A stretch of 64,000 bases of DNA from Bacteroidaceae bacterium (GTDB lineage: Bacteria; Bacteroidota; Bacteroidia; Bacteroidales; Bacteroidaceae), in contig JAKSLM010000004.1 of NCBI GenBank assembly GCA_024401225.1, positions 1 to 64,000 of the forward strand. The letters are read 5' to 3'. Shown piece by piece: positions 57,371-64,000 of this stretch (the first letter of the stretch is position 1; the number at the start of each line of letters is the position of its first letter). A program made the position numbers and the translations under genes. The notes beneath the pieces are model-generated. The model had not been told where the DNA came from and searched no databases. It saw only the letters and a program-made list of their open reading frames with translations.

Positions 57371-58054
57371 TTATTTCAGTCGCAAGCCATCTGGTTCGAT
57401 AGTGATGAGCTGCTTCTTGTAGAGGTCGCCTACTGCCTGCTTGAAAACCTTCTTGCTCACTCCAAACTCAGCATAGATGTCCTCGGCTGCTGATTTGTCA
57501 TGGAATTGGCAGACTCCATCGTGCTGCTTGATGTAGTCGAGCAGGCGAGGGGAGAAGTCGTTGATGAGGATGGTGCGGTCGCCCTTTTCGGTACGCATGT
57601 CGCGCTGCTTACCGTTTGGATCCTGAGGTTTGAGGAGTTTGTCAATCTTGCTTGTGCACACTATGCGGTAGGTAAGATCGTCGATGTAGCAGTACACCTG
57701 GTAGCGCTGGCCTCGCTGCATACGGACTTTCTGCTCACGGAATGGGCAGAAAAGGTCCTTCATCAGTCCCCAGTTGAGGTATGCTCCGTACTGGTTGGTC
57801 CATGTGCACTCGAGGTAGGCAAATTCTCCTACCTGAATGAATGGGTGCTCGGTGGTGGCAACGAGTCGTTCTTCCTGATCGAGGTAGAGGAACACATCTA
57901 GTGTGTCGCCAACCTTCGTTCCCTCTGGTATGTAGCGTGTAGGGAGCAGGATGTCGCCTATCTCGCCTCCTTCAAGGTATAGTCCGTGATCAAGGATTCT
58001 CTGTACCTTCAGCTGGTTCCTCCTGCCCAGTTGTAGTTTCTTCTGGTCGTTCAT
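57371..58054 (-). CDS. cvfB: CvfB-like S1 RNA-binding protein, short form
   Basis: 227 residues from the ATG at 58054. Two S1-like beta-barrels are visible: [19 protein letters not shown] to about 75, and [26 protein letters not shown] with [14 protein letters not shown] to about 140. A C-terminal winged-helix part follows ([18 protein letters not shown], then [22 protein letters not shown]). The usual protein is about 280 residues with a third S1 domain between these; here SKIDKLL is followed within about 25 residues by the winged helix, so that domain is absent. CvfB/YitL proteins bind RNA. It overlaps the LolD-like gene by 65 nt. Confidence 0.82.
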   Translation of the reverse strand: MNDQKKLQLGRRNQLKVQRILDHGLYLEGGEIGDILLPTRYIPEGTKVGDTLDVFLYLDQEERLVATTEHPFIQVGEFAYLECTWTNQYGAYLNWGLMKDLFCPFREQKVRMQRGQRYQVYCYIDDLTYRIVCTSKIDKLLKPQDPNGKQRDMRTEKGDRTILINDFSPRLLDYIKQHDGVCQFHDKSAAEDIYAEFGVSKKVFKQAVGDLYKKQLITIEPDGLRLK

Positions 58055-58796
58055 CGTATGTGGTCTCAATAGGGGTTTCTGTAATCTCTTCAACAGGAGT
58101 GTCTGTACATTCCTCTGCGGTGCTGTCTGCATTTTCCTCAGCAGGTGCTTCGATCAGTCCGTCCTTGATGTGAATGGTGCGGTCGGTGATGGTGGCAAGT
58201 GTCTCATCGTGAGTAACGATGACAAATGTCTGCCCAAACTTGTCGCGAAGGTCGAAGAAGAGCTGATGCAGTTCGGCTTTATTTTTCGAGTCGAGACTTC
58301 CTGAAGGTTCGTCGGCAAGTATTACGGCTGGGTTGTTGATGAGGGCGCGAGCCACGGCAACACGCTGCTTCTCGCCTCCTGACAGTTCGGAAGGCTTATG
58401 GCTGGCGCGGTCGGCAAGTCCGAGGAAGTCGAGCAACTCCTGTGCGCGGGCTTTCAGTTCCTTGTTAGGTGTGCCTTTGATCATGCCTGGTATCATCACG
58501 TTCTCCAGAGCGGTAAACTCTGGCAGCAACTGGTGAAACTGGAACACGAAACCGATGTGCTTGTTGCGGAACTTGGCAAGTTCCTTGTCGCCAAGTCGGG
58601 TGATGTCTGTTCCATCGATGTATATGGTGCCGTTGTCGGCATTGTCGAGCGTACCCATGATCTGAAGCAGGGTAGTCTTTCCGGCACCCGAAGGGCCTAC
58701 GATGCTGACCACCTCCCCCTTGCCAATCTCGAGGTTGATGCCTTTCAGAACCTGCAGGTCTCCGAAGCTCTTTGTTATGTTGTATAGTCGTATCAT
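57990..58796 (-). CDS. LolD-like ABC transporter ATPase with acidic tail
   Basis: 268 residues. Walker [10 protein letters not shown] (34-42), Q-loop [12 protein letters not shown], signature [15 protein letters not shown], Walker [13 protein letters not shown] and the switch His in VIVTHD. The core (1-216) fits the LolD/MacB group, which drives lipoprotein release or MacB-type export. No partner permease is adjacent. After KDGLIEAP there is a tail of about 50 residues made largely of Glu, Thr and Pro ([17 protein letters not shown]), which extends over the start of cvfB in another frame. The start overlaps the antiporter stop (ATGA). Confidence 0.9.
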   Translation of the reverse strand: MIRLYNITKSFGDLQVLKGINLEIGKGEVVSIVGPSGAGKTTLLQIMGTLDNADNGTIYIDGTDITRLGDKELAKFRNKHIGFVFQFHQLLPEFTALENVMIPGMIKGTPNKELKARAQELLDFLGLADRASHKPSELSGGEKQRVAVARALINNPAVILADEPSGSLDSKNKAELHQLFFDLRDKFGQTFVIVTHDETLATITDRTIHIKDGLIEAPAEENADSTAEECTDTPVEEITETPIETTYDERPEETTTGQEEPAEGTENP

Positions 58797-60880
58797 ATCA
58801 TTTTTTGTATGCTAAAATAGTTGTCGAATGTCTCTTCCTGAATGTCAGGATAAACCACCATGAGGCTGCAATGGCTGAAGTCGTTCTGCAGAATCATAGG
58901 CAGCTTGTTCATCTGCTTCTGGTACGAGATGCCTGTTCTGCGGCTTGCGATGACCACAAGCAGATGGTCGTTTTCAATCTGTGGACTGAGCTGCTGGAAC
59001 TCGCTCCATGCTGACATGGTGACGTATTCTGTTCTCACGCTGCCGTGTCGGCTTCCCATGTATGAGGCAATGAGCTGGCTGGCCGACTCTGTGGCATGGA
59101 ACTCGCATCGGCATCCAAGGTCCTCTGCCATACGGGCTATACGGTTGATCCAGCGGGTGAATCCCTTTTCGTATTCTGCCTTTTCTGGTACTACGACCAC
59201 AATCTTGCGTATGGTGTTGGAAGGAATCTTGAAGTTGACAATCATAAGCTGGCGAGGCATGCCGTCTATCAGACCCTGAGCAAACTGGCCGAAGAATGAG
59301 TCGTTCGGTTTGCGCTTCTTGTGCAGTCCTATCAGCACCTCGCTGGCATCGTTCTCTTTGAGCGAATGGATGGCTGCAGTTACGAAGTTGACCGCAAGTC
59401 GGGTCTGTGTCTGAACAGGAACATCGGCAGCAGCTGCAATCTTTGATGCCAGGGCAAGGCATTCGCGGCTGTGAGCCTGGGTCTGCTCGTTGACGTCGGC
59501 ATCGTTGATGATGCTCAGGCAGATAAGTCCTCGCTTCAGTTTGCGGTTGCGCATCATGAAGGCTGCATTCATCAGCGTTGGTATGTTGCTCGTCTCATGG
59601 ATAGGGATGAGGATCTTTTCGTCATCGAGGGCTGTAGAGTCGCGGCGTTCGCCATTCTTAGAGCGTTGTTTCTTTTCCTCAAGCTTCAACCGTCTGGCAG
59701 CATGCTCTGTGGCAAACGAACTGATGATGCACGAGATGAGAATCATCATCACCACACCATCGAGTACGGCATTGTCCATGAGCGGAATGCCTGGTTTGGG
59801 CTGGAGCTTTGTGCCGACCATCACCATGGCAAGGGCGCCGGCAGCATGGGCTTCGGTAAGTCCGAACATCATGGTGCCTTGCTTGCGACTGAATCCCAGT
59901 ATGTATTGGGTGATGTGGGCTGCCAGATACTTGGATAGGGTACCAGCCACCACCATGACTATAACCACCACTACGGCCTTGACATCGTGGAGCAGGGGCT
60001 CAACGTTGACAAGCATTCCTACGCCGATAAGGAAATAAGGAATGAACAGCGCGTTACCAACGAACTCAAGGCGGTTCATAAGAGGTGATGTGAGAGGAAT
60101 GAAGCGGTTGAGCACCAGTCCCGAGAGGAATGCTCCAAGTATGCCCTCCAGTCCGCATAGTTCGGCAATAGCTGCCGAGATGAACACGCAGACGAGAGCG
60201 AACGTGAACTGCATAATAGGTTCGGTAAACTTCTTGAAGAAGATGCGGATGACCTTTGGCAATCCACCAAACAGAATAGCGATATAGATGATGAACTTTG
60301 CAACGAACCATCCCCAATACCACACTCCACTCTTGCCTGTGATGACACCTGAGAGTCCGGCCAAAGTGAGAAGGGAGAGAAGCAGCGCCACCATCGTGGC
60401 CACCACGGAGATGGTCACGGCAGGGTTCTTGCTAAGGCCGTATTTGCCCACGATGGTATAGGATACAAGGGTGTGCGAAGCCAGTATGCAAGCGAGAAGT
60501 AATGATGCTGCGGCCGTGTAGTGCAGGAACCAGTAGCCTGCTATGAATCCGAAAGCAAATGGGATGATGGTGGTTATGACTCCAAACAGGATGCCTCGGC
60601 TGTAGTTCTGCTTGAGGTTCTGCATGTCCATCTCAAGTCCGGCAAGAAACATGATGAAGTATATGCCTACCTTGCCAAACAGTTCGAACGAAGCGTCGCG
60701 TGCCAGGAGATTCAGACCGTTTTCGCCTATCAGCACTCCCGCTAAAATCATGCCTATGAGGTGCGGGATGTGCAGTTTGCTCAGTACCATAGGAGCAAAC
60801 AGAATCACGCACAGCACCACGATGAAAATCCATGTAGGGTCTGTAATCGGGAGATGCAAATATGTAGTTATTAGGTCCAA
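58793..60880 (-). CDS. Kef-type cation:proton antiporter with USP-like C-domain
   Basis: About 695 residues. The N-terminal CPA2 antiporter part (to about 415) has about 12 hydrophobic helices, with [57 protein letters not shown] and [18 protein letters not shown]. The cytosolic C-terminal part has two universal-stress-protein-like halves ([18 protein letters not shown] and [19 protein letters not shown]). The frame is open to a TTG at 60901, but that TTG lies inside the TAACTTTG promoter box, so translation must begin downstream; TTG 60880 or TTG 60859 are candidates and the choice is uncertain. It probably exchanges K+ or Na+ for H+. Confidence 0.85.
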   Translation of the reverse strand: MDLITTYLHLPITDPTWIFIVVLCVILFAPMVLSKLHIPHLIGMILAGVLIGENGLNLLARDASFELFGKVGIYFIMFLAGLEMDMQNLKQNYSRGILFGVITTIIPFAFGFIAGYWFLHYTAAASLLLACILASHTLVSYTIVGKYGLSKNPAVTISVVATMVALLLSLLTLAGLSGVITGKSGVWYWGWFVAKFIIYIAILFGGLPKVIRIFFKKFTEPIMQFTFALVCVFISAAIAELCGLEGILGAFLSGLVLNRFIPLTSPLMNRLEFVGNALFIPYFLIGVGMLVNVEPLLHDVKAVVVVIVMVVAGTLSKYLAAHITQYILGFSRKQGTMMFGLTEAHAAGALAMVMVGTKLQPKPGIPLMDNAVLDGVVMMILISCIISSFATEHAARRLKLEEKKQRSKNGERRDSTALDDEKILIPIHETSNIPTLMNAAFMMRNRKLKRGLICLSIINDADVNEQTQAHSRECLALASKIAAAADVPVQTQTRLAVNFVTAAIHSLKENDASEVLIGLHKKRKPNDSFFGQFAQGLIDGMPRQLMIVNFKIPSNTIRKIVVVVPEKAEYEKGFTRWINRIARMAEDLGCRCEFHATESASQLIASYMGSRHGSVRTEYVTMSAWSEFQQLSPQIENDHLLVVIASRRTGISYQKQMNKLPMILQNDFSHCSLMVVYPDIQEETFDNYFSIQKMI

Positions 60881-60898
60881 ATATGTTGAATTTTGCCA

Positions 60899-60906
60899 CA
60901 AAGTTA
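60899..60906 (-). promoter_or_regulatory. -7 promoter box for antiporter-lolD-cvfB operon
   Basis: TAACTTTG on the minus strand. It coincides with the first codons of the longest antiporter frame, which decides against that start. Confidence 0.55.
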
Positions 60907-60922
60907 GAGAAAATATCGCAAA

Positions 60923-60957
60923 TTTGTCGTTTAAGTCAACAAAATATTATACTTTTG
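60923..60957 (+). promoter_or_regulatory. Promoter of asd
   Basis: TTTG at 60923-60926 and TACTTTTG at 60950-60957 (23 nt apart). It predicts a leader of about 100 nt before asd. Confidence 0.55.
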
Positions 60958-60971
60958 CACCCAAATTGCGA

Positions 60972-61052
60972 ATGATTAATGTAAGAATCAGCACAAATCA
61001 CATGGGCAATAGCAATGTGATGGCTTTTTTTAAGGTAAATATATTTTTTTAA
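60972..61052 (+). CDS. Possible 26-aa leader peptide of asd
   Basis: A short frame within the predicted asd leader, MINVRISTNHMGNSNVMAFF plus six residues, ending 12 nt before the asd ATG. It contains Met x3, Ile x3, Val x3 and Thr x1. A hairpin ATCACAT (60997-61003) / ATGTGAT (61015-61021) followed by GGCTTTTTTT lies inside it, as in transcription attenuators. No clear ribosome-binding site, so it may not be translated. Confidence 0.3.
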   Translation: MINVRISTNHMGNSNVMAFFKVNIFF

Positions 61053-61064
61053 TTAAGTAATAAA

Positions 61065-62123
61065 ATGAAAGTAGCTATTGTTGGCGCATCGGGCGCTGTA
61101 GGTCAGGAATTTCTTCGTGTTCTCGATGAGAGAAATTTTCCAATGGACGACCTTGTTCTCTTTGGTTCTACACGTAGTGCAGGAACTAAGTACACATTCC
61201 GTGGTAAGGAGTATGAAGTGAAGCTCCTTCAGCATGGTGACGATTTCAAGGATGTTGATATCGCATTTACCAGCGCAGGTGCAGGTACAAGCAAGGAATT
61301 TGCAGAGGACATCACCAAGTACGGTGCAGTAATGATCGACAACTCCAGCGCTTTCCGTATGGATGACGATGTGCCATTGGTAGTGCCAGAGTGCAACGCT
61401 GAGGATGCACTCAACCGTCCACGCGGCATCATCGCAAACCCTAACTGTACTACAATCATGATGGTAGTAGTACTCAAGCCAATCGAGAAGCTCTCGCACA
61501 TCAACCGCATCCATGTAGCATCGTACCAGAGTGCTTCAGGTGCTGGTGCTGCAGCTATGGCTGAGCTCCAGGAGCAGTACAAGCAGCTCGCTAACTCACA
61601 GGATCCAACCGTGAGCAAGTTTGCTTACCAGCTCGCATACAATGTCATCCCTCAGATTGATGTGTTCCAGCCAAACGGATACACTAAGGAGGAGATGAAG
61701 ATGTTTAACGAGACAAAGAAGATCATGCATACTGACGCTAAGTGCTCGGCAATGTGCGTACGTATCTCTTCTCTTCGTGCTCACTCAGAGGCTGTGTGGG
61801 TTGAGACTGACGAACCTGTATCAGTCGAGGCAGCACAGAAGGCAATCTCGGAGGCTGAGGGCGTAACACTCATCGACGACATCCTCAAGGTAGGTGCAAA
61901 GGCTAACCCAGATGCCAATGCTGAGACTATGGAAGGTCTGCCTTACCCAATGCCACTCTATGCTGCAGGCAAGGATGATGTCTATGTAGGCCGTGTTCGC
62001 AAGGACCTCTCAAACGAGAACGGACTCACATTCTGGCTCACAGGCGACCAGATCAAGAAGGGTGCAGCTCTCAATGCTGTACAGATTGCAGAGTACCTCA
62101 TCAAGGTGGGTAATGTAAAGTAA
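61065..62123 (+). CDS. asd: Aspartate-semialdehyde dehydrogenase
   Basis: 352 residues. NADP-binding loop [13 protein letters not shown] (5-17), STRSAG (phosphate binding), the catalytic cysteine motif [12 protein letters not shown] with Cys128, [13 protein letters not shown] and the catalytic His in [15 protein letters not shown]. Normal length. It reduces aspartyl phosphate to aspartate semialdehyde, the branch point to lysine/diaminopimelate, threonine and methionine, and so works upstream of dapB at 27.9 kb. It has its own promoter and terminator. Confidence 0.96.
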   Translation: MKVAIVGASGAVGQEFLRVLDERNFPMDDLVLFGSTRSAGTKYTFRGKEYEVKLLQHGDDFKDVDIAFTSAGAGTSKEFAEDITKYGAVMIDNSSAFRMDDDVPLVVPECNAEDALNRPRGIIANPNCTTIMMVVVLKPIEKLSHINRIHVASYQSASGAGAAAMAELQEQYKQLANSQDPTVSKFAYQLAYNVIPQIDVFQPNGYTKEEMKMFNETKKIMHTDAKCSAMCVRISSLRAHSEAVWVETDEPVSVEAAQKAISEAEGVTLIDDILKVGAKANPDANAETMEGLPYPMPLYAAGKDDVYVGRVRKDLSNENGLTFWLTGDQIKKGAALNAVQIAEYLIKVGNVK

Positions 62124-62160
62124 AAAAGAAGTGTCGGCACTATGCCGGACAATGATATGT

Positions 62161-62200
62161 AGTGGCTTGGAAACGTAAGGTTTTCAAGCCACTTCTGTTT
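62161..62200 (+). terminator. Terminator of asd
   Basis: AGTGGCTTGGAAAC (62161-62174) pairs with GTTTTCAAGCCACT (62180-62193) with one G-U pair, followed by TCTGTTTG. Confidence 0.7.
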
Positions 62201-62248
62201 GATTATGGTGAAATGAGGGCGTGAAAGACGTGTTTTTTGCCATTTCTC

Positions 62249-62279
62249 TTTGTGAAATGAGTTTTTTTTCGTTTCTTTG
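62249..62279 (+). promoter_or_regulatory. Probable promoter of CotH-family gene
   Basis: TTTG at 62249-62252 and TTTCTTTG at 62272-62279, 19 nt apart; the second position of the -7 box deviates (T for A). The leader is about 65 nt. Confidence 0.4.
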
Positions 62280-62349
62280 CACGTTAATATACAGTTGAAT
62301 ACGCCAAAATGTACATGACAAATTATTGAAAATAACAAAATATAAAGAT

Positions 62350-64000
62350 ATGCTAACCTCTAAAAAACTCCTTTTTGCATTACTGTTAGGCGTCCTTCCT
62401 TGCTTTGAAACTTATGCCCAAGCATGGATCGATGTTACCGATTCGTATATCAAGAACCCACGTTACGACAATAACGACTATTCCTTCTGGGAAGGAACTC
62501 CATTGTCGGGATACAACCCTCATGAAAATGCGGAGCACTACGAGAAGACATTCAATACTTATCAGGTGTTGAAGGGATTGCCTGCTGGTAAATACCGCGT
62601 CAGTCTCAATGCTTTCTACCGCATGGGTAGTTCTCAGGAGGATTTTGAAAAGTATTATAATGGTACGTACAAGCAGAGTCAGTATGCAAAGCTCTATGCT
62701 GAGTCGTCTGTGAATTATTACGATGTTGGCATTGTGCCTGCAAGTTCTGCTCGTTTGGCAAATTCGTTGGGAGGTGAGACCTCACTGGTAGGCAACACTT
62801 GGAATACATACCATATTCCGAACAATATGGATGCTGCCTTCTATTGGTTTACGAATGGCAAGTATGTGAACGAACTTGAGTGTGAGGTTGGCGCAGACGG
62901 TGTGCTCACTATTGGTATTCTCAAGAATGAGTTCGTATACCAGGACTGGGTGTGCATCGACAACTGGAAACTGGAGTCGTATGTTGAAATGACGGGTTTG
63001 GTTCTCGACCAGACGTCTTTGTCGCTGATCAGCGGAGAAACAGCCCAGTTGAATGCAACCATCACGCCAAGCGATTTGCTTGTGAACTCATCAGCAAAGT
63101 GGACTTCTTCCAACACCGAGGTTGCAACGGTAGAGAATGGACTTGTGACAGCTGTGGCATCAGGCAGCGCATTTATCTATGCCAAGATGGGTACTTACAC
63201 CAAGTCGTGCCGTGTGACGGTGAGCACTTCGACTCCGACATCCGAGAACATCGTAATCAACGAGATCATGGCTGCCAATGTGGATGTGTATCGTGATCCT
63301 TCAACCAACTTTGGCTGTTGGGTGGAATTGTACAACCCTACAAACCGTGGAGTCGCTTTGGGCGGACTGTATGTGACTGATGATCCTGCTAATCTGAAGA
63401 AGCACAAGCTTGTGGATAAGTATGGTACTCTGCCAGCCCATGGTTTCGCTATCTTGAACTTCGACCATCATGAGAACTTCACTTCGCTCTCTTACAGACA
63501 GATTGACTTCAAGCTTAACTGTGATGGTGGTACCATCATCGTATCGGATGGCACAAATATCATTGCACAGCAGGATTATCCTCAGGCATTGAGTCGTGTG
63601 TCGTATGCACGAACTGAGGATGGTGGCGACACATGGGCAAATGCAGGCAACCCAACTCCTGGAGAGACTAATGCGGAGAATAGTGCATTTGCAAAGACTC
63701 GTCTCGAGGCTCCTGAGGTAAATAAGCCGGGACAGCGTTTTACTGGCATCCTTTCGGTCAAGGTGACAATACCTGAAGGCGCAACCCTGCGTTATACCAC
63801 CGATGGTACGACTCCTACTCTTACCAATGGTACAACTTCGCCTTCCGGTTCATTCGCTGTGAAGAAGACTACCTGCTATCGTTTCCGTCTCTTCAAGGAT
63901 GGCTATCTTCCAAGTGCAGTCGTGACACGTTCTTATCTGTTTGATAGCGGCAACGAACCATTCCCTATCATCAGCGTTGTAACTGACGATAGCGGAAGCA
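62350..64000 (+). CDS. Secreted CotH-kinase-family protein, 5' part
   Basis: An ATG at 62350 opens a frame that stays open to the window end (550 codons). Signal peptide MLTSKKLLFALLLGVLPCFE with cleavage near ETYAQA. Residues about 25-215 form a beta-sandwich that begins AWIDVTDSYIKNPRYDNND. A BIG2-like domain (about 216-295, LVLDQTSLSLISGETAQL) follows, then a lamin-tail domain (about 297-440, IVINEIMAANVD, GCWVELYNP). A chitobiase-C-like segment follows (about 465-525, LRYTTDGTTPT). The last visible residues, PFPIISVVTDD, are the usual beginning of the CotH domain in Bacteroidetes proteins. The CotH kinase core itself lies outside the window. Confidence 0.82.
   Translation, partial: MLTSKKLLFALLLGVLPCFETYAQAWIDVTDSYIKNPRYDNNDYSFWEGTPLSGYNPHENAEHYEKTFNTYQVLKGLPAGKYRVSLNAFYRMGSSQEDFEKYYNGTYKQSQYAKLYAESSVNYYDVGIVPASSARLANSLGGETSLVGNTWNTYHIPNNMDAAFYWFTNGKYVNELECEVGADGVLTIGILKNEFVYQDWVCIDNWKLESYVEMTGLVLDQTSLSLISGETAQLNATITPSDLLVNSSAKWTSSNTEVATVENGLVTAVASGSAFIYAKMGTYTKSCRVTVSTSTPTSENIVINEIMAANVDVYRDPSTNFGCWVELYNPTNRGVALGGLYVTDDPANLKKHKLVDKYGTLPAHGFAILNFDHHENFTSLSYRQIDFKLNCDGGTIIVSDGTNIIAQQDYPQALSRVSYARTEDGGDTWANAGNPTPGETNAENSAFAKTRLEAPEVNKPGQRFTGILSVKVTIPEGATLRYTTDGTTPTLTNGTTSPSGSFAVKKTTCYRFRLFKDGYLPSAVVTRSYLFDSGNEPFPIISVVTDDSGS

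Noticed and set aside
60881..60901. TTG at 60901 as antiporter start
   Set aside because: The codon lies inside a TAACTTTG -7 box, so the mRNA would start downstream of it.

Overview
The window reads as a chromosomal segment from a Bacteroidales bacterium, most likely a gut or oral Prevotella/Segatella-like species. The phylum is well supported: promoters repeatedly show the Bacteroidetes -7 box TAnnTTTG, there is a single fused SecDF, there are many lipoproteins with acidic residues after the lipobox, and many families are Bacteroidetes-typical (DUF4248, DUF3987, DUF2851, DUF4493, PCMD, DUF2264/GH154, glycine-lipid acyltransferases). The genus is only an inference. There is no rRNA, CRISPR array, integrase or complete insertion sequence.

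Layout. 1-4.7 kb: the HU-like / DUF4248 / OB-fold / VirE-DUF3987 module common in Bacteroidetes accessory regions, with a 22-bp tandem repeat in it. 4.8-9.5 kb: a six-gene operon built around a HpaII-type (CCGG) restriction-modification system, with a second nuclease-like gene and three unknown genes. 9.6-11.6 kb: a divergent unknown gene and a second, probably orphan, C5-cytosine methyltransferase. 12-30 kb: core genes (secDF, EEP hydrolase, rhomboid, HU, succinate-type CoA-transferase, glycine-lipid genes glsA/glsB, ABCG-like exporter, WbqC, lepB, dapB, DUF2851). 30.4-41.2 kb: DUF2264/GH154-like enzyme, SPFH/NfeD/YbjQ cluster, a TerB-like protein, tRNA-Trp and tRNA-Arg, menB, Na/Pi cotransporter, nucleoside kinase, birA.

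41.2-45.1 kb (minus strand): a compact operon with a steroid 5-alpha-reductase homolog, an Old-Yellow-Enzyme flavoprotein, a short-chain dehydrogenase and a secreted PCMD protein. This looks like a candidate steroid or bile-acid reductive pathway. Divergent from it, 45.2-56.9 kb (plus strand) is a ten-gene, translationally coupled operon. It holds eight DUF4493-type lipoproteins, one further PCMD lipoprotein and one outer-membrane beta-barrel protein. All eight DUF4493 lipoproteins carry a Thr-Arg dipeptide 25-37 residues after the lipid-attachment cysteine, just after a predicted N-terminal beta-strand. This is the layout of protease-activated Bacteroidales (type V) pilins, so the operon may encode an undescribed surface fibre or adhesin.

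56.9-57.36 kb: a 22-bp tandem repeat followed by a ~270-bp imperfect palindrome (MITE-like). 57.4-64 kb: cvfB (apparently lacking one S1 domain), a LolD-like ATPase, a Kef-type antiporter, asd with a possible leader peptide, and the 5' part of a CotH-family secreted protein that runs off the window.
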